From Bolinopsis microptera (lineage: Eukaryota > Ctenophora > Tentaculata > Lobata > Bolinopsidae): a stretch of 64,000 bases of DNA. The stretch covers positions 9,353,983-9,417,982 of the forward strand of contig NC_087077.1 in the NCBI RefSeq assembly GCF_026151205.1. The letters are read 5' to 3'. Each line of letters opens with the position of its first letter. Position 1 is the stretch's first letter. A model generated the notes under the pieces. The model saw nothing but the letters and a program-made list of their open reading frames with translations, had not been told where the DNA came from and made no database searches. A program made the translations under genes and the position numbers. This document shows, piece after piece, positions 21,901 to 32,559 of the stretch.

Positions 21901-22366
21901 TTGCTTGGGAGACTGTGGGTAAAGCTTGAGTTGTCGTTGTTGGAGCCTCTTCCACTACGCTAGGTGGAAGAGTACCTCGAATCTCCAGTAGTTCTATGTC
22001 TGAAAGGAGATTATTATTTCTGATTGACCTTGCTTGGTCTGCCAATCTTTGTTCCGTACAAGTGAAGAGTCCGGCATCATCCCACAGTGATCGGAGTCTT
22101 CTCCTGTAACCAGAGCGGGATGGTTGGCTCTGGTAATACAGCGTCATGAGCTGTATGTTGTCCTCCTTGCTCCACGTGTGCCGAGTGGAAGTCTCCGTGC
22201 GAGCCTTCCTCTCACGTCGAGCTGGAGGGATGATGTTAGGTTGTTGATCCTGCTCTGACCCATTAGTAGGGAGAGTAGGAGAGTTTGAAAAATTTGAGAG
22301 AGAATTCATATCATAACTGGGGGACTTAGTATACCCCCTAGAGAGTTGGCAGGGAAAACAGAGCAC
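18902..22366 (-). CDS. LINE-C polyprotein: Myb-like domain, RT, zinc knuckle, RLE endonuclease
   Basis: An intact 1154-aa ORF. Around residue 67 is a Myb/SANT-like DNA-binding segment (RHTWSKEDN...LW). The RT follows, with NFRPITCLSAMWKLFTG, FIDYKKAYDSVPHSW (motif A), RGLFQGDSVSP and YMDDLKLYA near residue 665 (Asp-Asp). The C-terminus has a CX2CX8HX4C zinc knuckle near residue 967 and a restriction-like endonuclease (RPDLLL...IIDVAVPGD) near 1050. This order (N-terminal DNA binding, RT, CCHC, PD-D nuclease) defines the R2/R4/NeSL/Hero group; the YMDDLKLY signature makes me favour an R4-like clade. It would nick a target and copy its RNA there. The lack of stops implies recent activity. The first ATG of the frame is used; initiation at the Met 20 codons further is possible. 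Confidence 0.88.
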   Translation of the reverse strand: MLCFPCQLSRGYTKSPSYDMNSLSNFSNSPTLPTNGSEQDQQPNIIPPARRERKARTETSTRHTWSKEDNIQLMTLYYQSQPSRSGYRRRLRSLWDDAGLFTCTEQRLADQARSIRNNNLLSDIELLEIRGTLPPSVVEEAPTTTTQALPTVSQAIRTLRDATIPTVAAEELTPTTTVPDFDKEAIIERLKRLLEDPSVIETKPLRHVNRKKLMEETSLINSCIAEIPTSSITETNTLLLAGAHLVSERLGEKPANKNTGKRKTPLWKRRIEDKITQVRKDISYLEEKKKGTTLKQKILEGLNRRHPLLKKKGIPCIIEELKQRLRAKAAKIKRFNKRCERYHQNKLFGNNQRQFYRNLQTNPEEQDISHPEADKDSCLKFWKNIWEQPVEHNSDAEWLPDVRTALASADEQRQFVITNTLVADRVKKMTNWSSPGTDGLHAYWIKHFKELHNRIADQLMNCLTNADIPDWMTLGRTYLLIKDHSKGPIPGNFRPITCLSAMWKLFTGLISDSIYHHLDQQKLLPPEQKGCKKKSRGCKEQLMIDKLILKNCKRRKRNLNMTFIDYKKAYDSVPHSWILSCLTMCGISSCIIDLFEASFKQSYVNLMLGKVSLGRIKINRGLFQGDSVSPIHFIISLIPLSILLNKHDIGYSLERGGQPKVSHRLYMDDLKLYAESEDEMHTLVNTTAEFSSDIKMEFGLEKCAVVKVKKGARAVFEGISLPTGEQIHELEDDGYKYLGILEANDILHKEMKALVTKEYIRRVKKVLKSQLHGRNSIQAINTWAVPVIRYGAGILSWNAGETKALDVKTRKLMRIHGAHHPQGDVDRLYVSRQLGGRGLHSIEEVVKREENALTTYVVRSRDPELIALKDYFVKDKILLGEEIEKDIDRTQREEIRKEKWTAKVMHGQFPRQMMGTADPLTSWNWLTQQDLKKETEGLLIAAQDQALRTNYVKHRIDKTPGSSPLCRLCRNHYETIDHILNGCPKLSQTEYKCRHDKVAAALHWSLCKEYGFPRSKRWYEHRAEKVLENGQVKILWDFHVQSDHVIEHCRPDLLLVDKVTNAATIIDVAVPGDTRILDREQEKILKYQDLKREIKKNWNLRKVTIVPVVIGALGTITINFRKHLDAVHCNLSISNLQKTALLGSARILRMVLDI

Positions 22367-23262
22367 TGAGCGTTGCCCCGCGTCGCCCAGCTCCCCAGGT
22401 AGCTACCTCCTGGGTAGTAGACCCGTTAGTAACCATTTAACCCATGGCCACGCATCCTTTTGTCACGAGTCCACAACTTAAGATTGGGGGACTTCTGCGG
22501 GTCAGTCCATGCCCGATAAGAAAACCACTAGGTGTCAATTGCACCTAGTCAACAAACCAAGAGCTAGAGCAGAAGGATACAAGAATTTAACCAACGAGAG
22601 GCAAGAAAGGGAATTAACCGGGGGACAATTAACAAACAATACAATGAAATATAAAATGATTACAATGTTATAATTACTCGAGTATAGTAACATTATAGAT
22701 AGTAATATTTCCAAAGGAATGATATTCTTTCAGTACCAGCAGTCTGTGCTGCTATGATATGGAATAAAAATCAGGGGATATATTATCTTAAAATACTGCT
22801 TTCTCAGTTACAGATATTTTTCTTGGTTTTTCCATTTTGTGCTTTTTTTTTTTCTTTTTTTTTTTCTTTTTAACTTTTTTTGTAATTTTCTTTTCTTTTT
22901 TCCCTCCTAAACATGAAAATTAAGCAAGTACAAAATCTCATGATAACATTAAGTGAAGTTGAGAAGGGACATAAGAGCCTGAGGTTCTGGTGGTCTACAG
23001 GTGTTTCACCAGCTGTTTGATCAAGTTCTAGCCCGTTACTTGGACTAGTAACGGGGGAACTAACAGTGTTAATAGTTTAAACTTTGTGCTATAACTGAAC
23101 CTCAGGAAGAAGACATCTGGCAATGCCAGGGAGTGAGTAGCTCTAGCCGGCAGCCATCCAATGGACTGCTGCCGTTACCGACCCCGGGGGTGCTGACCAC
23201 GAGTATCAGCCTCGGACCCACTACTCACTAGCTCTGGTGTTCTGAGCGGGGGCCCTTATTAT
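22367..23262 (-). other. LINE-C 5' UTR region
   Basis: About 0.9 kb upstream of the ORF with no coding frame. It includes poly-T tracts (22845-22880), a GC-rich block at 23110-23250 with short inverted repeats, and the boundary with the LINE-C-family 3' end at about 23263. The exact 5' end of LINE-C is not determined. Confidence 0.5.
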
Positions 23263-23267
23263 TATTA

Positions 23268-24010
23268 TTATAAAGGGTCTCAATAAGAGGTCTCGACTGC
23301 CTAGGCGTCAAACCTTGGCAGTCGGTAGTTTTCCTCTGGCCCGGGATCAGCTGACCCTAGGGACCAGAGGGTAAAGGTGTAGAGACTATGTGTATCTACA
23401 AATCTTTCGAGGTTGTTTTTACAAGCGACAGGGCTTGCTACGCAAGAGAAGAAAACCGGGAGAAACAATCACAAATTATACAAATAAATATTATAAAACC
23501 TAGCAAAAAGAAATTCAAACAATCCTACACTACTACAAATGTTTATTACATACTACAGTGTAATACACGATAAATAAATGCTGTATAATCAAGAAACAGG
23601 GCTTGCAGGGCAAGGGACGGAACACAGGAACTGGTTACAGAGTGTATAAAACAGTGATTCAGCAAGTACCCATTGGGTATTGCTGAATCTGACCCACAAA
23701 ATACCACAATCAATACAAGAATATACAATATAGCAAACATCATGTTTATACAAGAATCAGGGCATGCAGAGCAAGAGAAGAAAAATAAGAGAAAAACTCC
23801 AACACATGTATACCCCTTAGTCCAGTAACTAACAATAATTACTTGTACACAAAACTGTATAATTTAAAATACATAACAAATACACAGTCTACCCAATAAA
23901 CGAGTTAAAAATTGTATAAACAAGAGACAGGGCTTGCATAGCAAGGGAAGAGATATAAGAGGACCAGGTAAAAACTGTTTATAACAGTATCCAGTGAAGA
24001 ATAAACTAAA
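23268..24010 (-). mobile_element. Second LINE-C family 3' end (5'-truncated copy)
   Basis: Colinear with the LINE-C 3' UTR (15288-15840 plus 18671-18850) but without the hAT-like insertion. It ends in the same AGACCCTTTATAATAAT terminus at its low-coordinate side and is truncated near 24010. Four hairpin units (GGGCTTGC...GCAAGGG) lie near 23425, 23600, 23755 and 23930. Confidence 0.8.
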
Positions 24011-24152
24011 TATTATTATTATTAATATACTTTAATATGAGAAGAATTTCAAACAATATACACATAATATAACAATTACCCTATATAAAAATTCAATATA
24101 AATGCAATAGAAAACTACATAAAATTTATAAACACCCTTTAAGTAAGCCAGT

Positions 24153-27100
24153 TTAAAGAACTGGCTCCAAATTTATATCTAATTCTTCTATTTTTACTGC
24201 ACTACTACTTTTTAACCCTCTCTCTCCTCTAAGAGCTATGACTGTTGTTCTCAAAAGGTCAAATCTTACTCTCTTCCTAATAAATGTCATTGCCTCACTA
24301 TATCGTTGGCCTGATTTCCTAGAAAGTTTTTCCGCTAATTTCTTGAAGAACTTATTAGCTTCCCTTCCCATACCCCCAGTGGTTGATAGGACTATCGGTG
24401 TAAACGTCCCATGTTCCACTTCTACAATCCTTTTATTGTATAAATTCTTTTTCTGTCTCTCGTGGCTATTGTACATAGTGGTTGGAGATCCTAGAGCCTT
24501 ATTGGAAGGAGCTTGAGCATGAAATACTCTTACATCTAAAAATGCCCTTTCCAATGGGTTCCATACACTCCTAGCACTAACATCTAATCTAGCTCCATCT
24601 GCTTTGTTGGCCCCTGCAGGAAGTTCTCTCCCGTTGACAGGAATGAGGAGAGGTTCAGTGGTAACATCTTTACAGCCAGCAGTTTCTAAAAGCTCTGCTA
24701 TCACATCCCTAGCAATGAGTTGTGGCGAAGAGATACATATCCACCCCTTTTGCATATTAATGAGTGGTTAATTGAGTTGTCACCTCCACATACACATTTT
24801 CTTGCAGCATCTTTTATCCCAAAGTTGTACCTTAGGGCTAGGGCATCATTGAATTCTTGCTTGTTGAGACAGAATCCGAATGATTTGAGCGGGAGTGACG
24901 AAAGCCAGGAACTTGCCCCTTTCTCTGATGTAAGATCTAATTGCAATTTCTGGGATTCATTCAGGTCATTTGTAACCTCTTCTTTTCTCTCCTTGAAAAA
25001 CTCTTCCCTAGATTTTCGGATTTCAGTCTTGATCTCTTCTAGTTTTTCCTGATCATCAAAAAAAATCTTGGTGCTGGTTGTATATTGCTTCTGTAAGATC
25101 TAATGTTACTTTGCAGGAATACTCGTACTCTAGATCAGACATCAAACTGAGATCGTATATACCAAGACCCCCTTCTTTGACTGGTAATACAAAGAGTTTT
25201 CTACTGGTTTGGTCGGTTCCAAACGACCTCTCCAATATTGCTGGTATAAAGGATTCTTGAATTTTGTATTCTAGTCTCCTGAGGTGTTGACTGATACCAG
25301 GTGTTGTTCGACATACATAATTCCATCTTTTAGATAGACCATAGTTGAACGCAGAATAAGCTGCCTGAGGTTCCCTCTTGGCAATATCTGCCAGATCTTC
25401 GATATCGTTAATCCATTCATCAACTTTACTATCTAAAAACGTTTTTGTCCCCTCCTCAGTTCCAATGAATGATCCAAGATATCTGTGTCCAACCTCTGAT
25501 ATTTGTAAATCTGGAAACATTTTTTCTGCTTTTTCTTTACAGTGTGGTTTAACAATGAGCCATGTTTTGGCTGGCTTGGGATAATAGCCAAACAGTGGCC
25601 CGGTTTCATTAAGTTTTTCCCACCATCTCAGAACCTCTTCTAGTTTTCCCCCTCCAGCTGCATCGTCTGCATACCATACCTGTTTCACTTTGCTTGCATC
25701 AGAAGTTGATTGTGCAACAGTTTGAACTAGAGGCATAAGGGAGCAAGAGTATTTTCCCATTGCACAATTATCTCCCTGGGTTACCCCTTCTTCACTTAGC
25801 AGTTCCTTGTCTGAGTTGGAGATAAAGAGTCTTGCTGGATTCCTGTATGTGTTTATGAGGTAAGTAGCAATCTCTGGGCAGATAAATTGTATGTTGTGTA
25901 GGGCTGCGGTTCGGTTAAGTCTGTTGAATGCATTATCTGCATCTACTAAGATAATTGCTTCAGTTTCATCATCATTGAATATTCTCCTTAGGCCATGAAC
26001 AGCAGCCTCTACTCCACCTGATAGCCCAGCGCATACTTGGATGGGAGCCGTTGCTCCAACCATATCAGATTGAAGGACTCTTGATATTGCTTTGCCAATA
26101 ATGCGTCTTAGCACCTCCCCTATCCCCACAGGTCTCACTCCAGGTTTCTTATCAAGGGGTATTAATCGGCAAGCTGTGTAAGCTTCCAAATGCTCTGGGA
26201 TAACATGTTTGGTGCACAGTTTCCTGGCCATAGCTGCAATGTTCTCTGCCAACTGTTTTGATTTTGAGGAGAACTGTTTTGAGCAAAGAATACGCTTCCA
26301 GCCATCTGCATCGAGACCCGATGGTCCAGCAGAACCACTCATTTTCCTGGCACACAACTCAATCAGATCTCCATCGATGTTTTCATAAATGACATCCTCA
26401 ACATTTTGCTTCGCAGGTCAAGAAGTAAGGAACCCTTTCCCGCTGGTGTTGGAGGTGGATGTTTGTCTTTAAGAGTTTTCATTACGTCGGGGGTCACATC
26501 TAAGACTGGTGTTGCCTGAGATCCTATCCATCTCATAGCATTTGATACTTTCCCTTGAAGCATTAGTCTGACAAATACTTTTTCTTTGTTCTCTTCTGTC
26601 TTCTTTCCCTTAGTGAGTCTCTTCTGAATTTCTATTCCTTCCCTAAGAAGTGATTGTAGGTCCCCATCTGTCCACCATTTCAGTCTCTTCTCCAAGTACT
26701 CAACATGCTTCTTTGTTTTAGATTTCTTTGATGGCTTTTGCAATAGAAGTGGGGGCATAACCATGAGCAACTTTATAGCAACTTCTTCCATTCCTGTACC
26801 ATTGATGTAGTATCCTACAATCTTTGACATCTCTTCAATTAAACGTTTTCCCGACTTCCCAGATGGAATTTTAAAGAGATTTATTTTCCACTTGATTGTC
26901 TCCGAATAGGCATCATTTACAGCCTTTATTATATCATCTCCCTTCAACGAATTACCCCAACGACAGTTTTCGATGTTACTAGTAGGTGTTGCTGGAGTTG
27001 GAATAGATGGTTGTATACTTTCTTCGACCTGTATCCTTTCTTCGACCTGTCTCCTCAGAACTCGAATAGCTTCGGTGATGGGGTTGTCTTCGTCTTCCTC

Positions 27101-27346
27101 TTCGTTGCTCTTCTTCTCTTTGCTACATCTTTGACATGACCACTCAGAATCTTCATTTTCCGATAGGTCTTTAAACTCCAACTCCGACAGTCCACTACAA
27201 GCGCTATGGAACCATCGACCACACATCCCCTCACATAGAATACAGTCGTACATGACTTCCTTTGAACAATATCCACAGATATCAGCTATATTTTCAATTC
27301 GCTTTACTACTCTGGACCTAGTGTCCATTTTTCTAGTGTCCGGCAT
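24153..27346 (-). pseudogene. PHD-finger retroelement, copy 1 (frameshifted)
   Basis: A minus-strand element in several frames. 26363-27346 encodes a PHD finger (C4HC3, residues about 24-78) and a conserved linker (SGKSGKRLIEEMSKIV, LLLQKPSKKSK). 25056-26357 encodes the RT: GPSGLDADGWKRIL, GVRPVGIGEVLRRIIGKAI, VDADNAFNRLN (motif A), EGVTQGDNCAM and WYADDAAGGG (motif C). 24153-25052 encodes a CVCGG...HSLICKRGG zinc motif and a PD-(D/E)XK-like core (ARLDVSAR...FLDVRV). Frameshifts near 26400, 25055 and 24720 break it. It resembles the RLE-LINE order but has PHD domains; I do not know an established clade name. Confidence 0.85.
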
Positions 27347-27778
27347 TCCAACCCAAAAACAGGTACCACTACTGTTGCTGAGTCGGTTACCAGCAGAAAC
27401 TGAAGCTTACCGCTGTCAGTCCCTACTGGATACGGGTCTCCTTAACAGTAGTGGACCCAAATTCGGGATCTGATGGAGTAATCTCAACACCAGAGGATTT
27501 TACAGATTATCACACAAAATCAAGTTAAGATCAGGATTTTTAAAATAGTTCATATCCACTGTGATGTATTTCTTAAGCGAATATTCATAAACATTTCTGA
27601 ATAGAGATTAGGCGGAATATACTTTAATATATTTTAATATACTTTAATGTACTTTGATATACCTAGGTTTACAAGGTTTACAGGTTTACAAAAAATAGAT
27701 CTATATTACAGAGAGATAATGTCAGATCAGCATAGCTAAAGGTCAAAGTCCGAAATCCAAATAGAAAATCCGTTACCA

Positions 27779-28303
27779 TTAAGGTGTTCGATGAGTGTAA
27801 AGAAAAAGTGAAAATGAAGGGGCTGTGGAGGAGATGTGATATCCCGTACTGAGACACTTATGTTCGTGTTTCTTCTTTATAGGGAATCGTGTTCTGCATA
27901 GCTGAGCGACGAACTTGGTGAATTCCACTATGTGCTCCGGTAGAAAGAGGCTCTTCATGTCATGATATAGTAATGACTTTGTGGGCTCCTTCATGTTAGT
28001 CCTACTGGAATGGTACCTGGGACATGTTCTAAGGAAGTGTTCTTCATCTTCTATTATCGGATCAACACAAGGAAGATTAACAAAGAGCTCCATCATGGAC
28101 TTTTCGCTGCAGAATTCACAAATTCTGTGATGTTGACTTCCAGTTCTGCTCCCATATCTTCCAGTTTCTACGTTTAGCTTATGTCCGCTCATTCGGATCC
28201 TAGCCACTAAGTTGCTTCCAGTTCTCGACGGTAGCGTGAGGTACGGCTCCTGCTCGAAAGCACCTTTAACTTTACCTATATCTCCATTAAAATTTTGAAC
28301 CAT
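27779..28303 (-). pseudogene. LINE RT C-terminal zinc-binding fragment
   Basis: The frame contains YLTLPSRTGSNLVARIRMSG, CEFCSEK and DEEHFLRTCPRY, the zf-RVT-like CX2C...HX4C tail common at the C-terminus of jockey/CR1-type LINE proteins. Only this tail is present, with no RT core nearby, so it is a 5'-truncated remnant. The gap 27347-27778 carries the 5' UTR of PHD-retroelement copy 1 and AT-rich sequence with tandem ACTTTAATATA-type units. Confidence 0.6.
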
Positions 28304-28429
28304 ATTAAAGTAGAACTGAGTGGAGTTGGGTAAGAAACATATAAGAGATACGACATACGATAATTTAACTTGTAGAAGCTTTCAATAAACATGTGTTAAA
28401 AAATGAAAAGTGTGTCAAACAGTATATGG

Positions 28430-30140
28430 GCAATTCCACGTAGTGTAATTCACACTTTGCACAAAATTTAGCTTTTAATTGCATGCTAATTGTAGGCTAA
28501 CATTAGCAGCATGATAATATAAAGTCAGAATGAAGTTTAAACGTTTGTGATGATGTGGCAACAAAAGTTTAATGTCTATCTCTTATACTTTTTATGTGAG
28601 CAGCATTTTAAAAAGTAGGCGTTATTCACAGGCATAATTTGGTGTTTTAGAAATCTTGCCTTAAAATTGCAATTCGTGCCCCAGTGTAAAAGCAGAAGTT
28701 ACAATAAGGCTTGATCACAATAAAGTACACATTTTTTCAACTTCCTATGTCCTTCTTAACATAAATTTGTGGAATGTGTGTAGTACAGGGACAATATAGG
28801 AAGTAAACGTTATTCACATTTGGACGTAGTGTAACTCACACTCTGCCCAGTTGCTCTGTTTGTGCGTTGTATTGATGTTTGCTTGTTCTTAATTTGGTTG
28901 CTGCTATTGTAAAATGGTGAAGTAGACTGACTATTACTGATTTTAAATTAAATTGACTACTAATTGGTCCAATTAGATACTGGTAATGGTGTAGATTACA
29001 CCCTACTGCCATACCACAGTGGTCGGGGCGCCCATGCGAGGTAGACATAAGACATAGGCATGACTAAGGGGTATGATATACCACAAAACATGTATTCTAG
29101 GGGTATCTTGCCCCAAAATAACGTTTAAAAAGGTTTTTAGAGTGATTAAATGGATATTTGACCTCAAATATTAATTTTACCTCATTTTTTGTCAAAAATT
29201 GCATTTTTTGGCAATTTTTGCCATTTTTTAGGACAAACTACAAAAATAAGTTGCAAATTAACTTTGGTAAGCATCTATAAGTTGATCTATCTGTAAGTAT
29301 AGGACATTTAGAGTAATCCTAGAAAAATGTACAGTGTAATATTGTGGCATGATTTTTTTATGAGCTCTCAAAGGTTCATGATTAGACAGAAATTGGGTGA
29401 AATTTATAACTTTTTAAATCCATTTTTAGACCATTTTATCACTTATATCAATTCTAAACTACTTCTTTGTGTTTTTAATGTGAAGAGGTCATCAAGAGCT
29501 TTAATTTGATACCTCTATACATGGTTTTTGATAAAAATTAGAATTTTTTGGAGCAAAAACACTGCTCTTTTGAGCAAAATTTAGTTACGTGACAAGAAAA
29601 TAAGGTAATTTTAGCCCCAAATTGCTGATATTTTCTGAAAATGAGCCTTTAAATTACTCAAATAAGTGTTCCCAGACCTAACAATGACTATAAAACACTT
29701 TCAAATCAATTTTGATGTCCTAATCCATTTAAAAATCATTATTTTTGCGATTTAAGGTCTTAAAGTGGCACATTTTGCCCTGGCAGAACCCTAATTTCGA
29801 GTAAATTACCAACACTTTCAGGCAGTTGTTGAAAATAGGTCCCTGGAATTGCCCTGGAAGTATTGAAAGTACAATTTATTTCATAACAAAGCGTTTAAAC
29901 CACTTGTTTTACTAATTTTCCGCTGTGTAAATTACACTACCAAGCTGTGAATTACGCTACCTGTGAATCACACTACCCCTACTTTTTGCATTTCCAGTGT
30001 GACAAAACGAACGAAATTTTCTGACCCTTATAGATGACTAAAGTTGCCGTTAGAGAGAGAGTTACGAATCAAACAGACTTATAGTGTAGCCACAGTAAAA
30101 CATTTTTCACTATTTGGTAGCGTTATTCACACGCAAAGAG
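28430..30140. repeat. Non-coding region with recurrent GTGTAATTCACAC palindromes
   Basis: No gene is visible in 28304-30617. Near-palindromic motifs of the form GTAGTGTAATTCACAC recur near 28437, 28821, 28985, 29923, 29945, 29963 and 30117. They cluster at the two ends of a roughly 1.7-kb AT-rich stretch, as subterminal repeats of a non-autonomous DNA transposon would. I could not find a terminal repeat or target duplication. Confidence 0.45.
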
Positions 30141-30617
30141 GAAAACTTTGATCATAAGACACTCAAAAAGTAAAGAAATTTGGCCCTCAAAATTAGGCTG
30201 GCCTTCTATCTGAAGCCCACTAGGTTGATATACAGGATAAAATATTGAATTCTACGATTAATAAAGCTCCCTAAAATCTTTCGGAAAATAACTGGATATT
30301 CACACTAAAGATACACTAAATTTAAGCCAACTTTGACGCGCTACAGTTTTTAAACTAGGCTAGATATCAACAAACGGTTTTTTGCCCCTGAAAATATGGT
30401 CAAATATCTTAAAGATTTTCTATCTCTCCCAAACCACCTCCAAACTTTATTATTTTGTTACTGGTTACCGTTATCGTGGAATTGCCCATATATACATTCA
30501 ATTAAATCAAGTGATGCAATTGGCAGAGCACAATACAATTTTAAGTGTTGCAATTGGCAGAGCACAATTCATTGCTACCAATAATTTTTTCAAAAGCATT
30601 TTAACAAAACACATGAT

Positions 30618-32160
30618 CTACTCCATTATAGGGGCAGGGATGAGGTTGTATGAAACTTCTGATAGCTGAATCTCACGTTTGGTGTCGACCTTCTTTCCTC
30701 GGTACCCTCGTAGAGCAATAAGAGTTGTTCTCAACATTGCAAATCTTATCCTAGTTCTCACGTGTCTTACTACATCGCAGTACCTTTCCTTCCTTTTTCT
30801 TGCAATGAGGTCTGCTACTCTGTTGACGAACTGCTTACACTCTTTAGACATTCCTCCAGATGTGAGGAATACAGCCGGGGTGAAGGTAGCCTTCTCCACA
30901 TTCAACACTCTCTCCAAGTACTCGTCCTTCTTCTCCTTCTCGTTCTCTTCGTATACTTCTTGAAGAGTTTTTGTCCTGTTTGATAAGCAATTGGGGTGTG
31001 AAACCCTTATGTCAAGAAAGGTCTTATCAAATGGAGTCCAAACTCCTCTAGCAGATACATCAAGTCGAGCTTGGTCACCTGTTATAGTCTTGGGGTTGAG
31101 GCAGTCACCCTCATTTACCTTCTGTAGCTGGGGTTCAACTTTTACATCATGACATACCTCACGAAGGAGATTTGCCATTGTGTCTCTGATGTTGTTGTGG
31201 GTCATTATCACGTAGCCCCCTAGCTTACAGGTGAGAAGGTGGTCAAGATCACTTGTTTTCCCACATCCACAGGTGATGGGAGTGTTTGGTATCCACCAAC
31301 TGTAGCGTAAGCAGACACTGTCTCGAAACTCCTCTTTGTTCAGAGTGTAGCCATACTGCTGAAGTGGCAATGTGTTAAGCCAACTGGACGCTCCCTTTTC
31401 TCTTGCTGCTAGTAATGCTCTCTTAGAGGAGGTGCCACATCTTTCAGCTATAGCAATAAACTTGGCTTGGAGCTCGGAATTCTTCAATGTTTTGATCATT
31501 TCTTTCCCCGATTTGGTGAGGTTACTGGATGCAGTGTAAACTTCCTGTTGGTCCACTATTGCTTTTGTTAGCTCAGTGGTGAGTAGCTTGGAGGCTGTAT
31601 ACTCAGAGTGGCATTCTTCGTGGGGTTTACCAATGCCCAATCCTCCCAATCTTATTGGTAGACTTAACACGTCTCTTTCTAAGTCTGAGATCTCCCTGCC
31701 CAGCATCTTTGGCAGGAGCTTTTGTCTTATCTCATGTTCTAGCGGCTCCATGGCTTCAGAGATGTGGGGCACAGTCCTTTGAACAAACTTCCATCTGTGT
31801 TGGATGCCAGATATGTAGGCTGAGTAGGCAGCTTGAGGCTCAGATTCTGCAATATCAGCTAGCATCTTGATGTCGTCACACCACCCTTGAACCTTATCGG
31901 TAATGTACTGATCTTTGACACCTGTATTGCCAAGTACTGCTCCAAGATGCCTGGTACCTGATGTTATTTGCATATTGAACTCTCCAAACAGTGCCTTGGC
32001 CTGGTCAATCATCTGAGGGTCCTTTACTACTAGAATGCTCTTAGATGGATTAGGAAAATAACCATACTTGGGTCCTACTTGGAGCAACTCCTTCCACCAC
32101 TTATACACTGCTTCCAATTTCCCACCAGCAGCACTATCATCTGCAAACCACACTTGCTTG
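30618..32160 (-). pseudogene. PHD-finger retroelement, copy 2 (5'-truncated)
   Basis: 511 uninterrupted codons beginning at the RT active site (WFADDSAAGG) and running through the thumb, a CGCG...DHLLTCKLGGYV zinc motif and the nuclease-like core (ARLDVSARGVW...FLDIRVSHPN) to the C-terminus. The N-terminal PHD and palm are missing upstream of about 32160. The intact frame suggests a fairly recent 5'-truncated insertion. Its 3' side (30480-30560) carries two GCAATTGGCAGAGCACAAT units. Confidence 0.85.
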
Positions 32161-32559
32161 ATGATGTTATAAACATGTGTTAATCGTCGTCAGCTGAATG
32201 TGATGGGGTGGACAATGCTTATATGTGATTTTTTTTTTTTAGATACTAACGAGGGAAAAGAATATTCAAACAATATACACATAATATAGCAATGGCCAAT
32301 TGGCTGACTATAAGGTCATGGCCTGAACAAACAATTTTTTTAAAATAATCAAGTGATGCTAAAGCAGAGCACAAATGTGTAATAAGTTAATAGATTAAAA
32401 AACTGATTCATGTGATGCATTCGCAGAGCACAGATAAAAAATACTGATTCAATGATTAAAATCATAGCTGTGAGTGTCAATAAATTACTGTGTCGTAAAA
32501 AAAGGAATGATGCACACGTGATCTGAGATACCAATATCTCTATATCAAAAGGATAGTGT

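Larger units (their letters stand above)
15288..23262 (-). mobile_element. RLE-type LINE (LINE-C), near full length, 3' UTR split by insertion
   Basis: A minus-strand element: 5' UTR about 22367-23262, ORF 18902-22366, and a 3' UTR continuing from 18901 to 18671, interrupted by a 2822-bp insertion, then from 15840 to 15288 where it ends in AGACCCTTTATAATAAT. A second, uninterrupted copy of the same 3' UTR at 23268-24010 proves the continuity. The 3' UTR carries four spaced hairpin units of the type ACAGGGCTTGCATAGCAAGG. The 5' region has a poly-T tract (poly-A on the coding strand, 22845-22880). Confidence 0.8.

Noticed and set aside
18902-21929. Many plus-strand ORFs opposite LINE-C
   Set aside because: They are antisense shadows of the 1154-aa RLE-LINE ORF; none has a domain.
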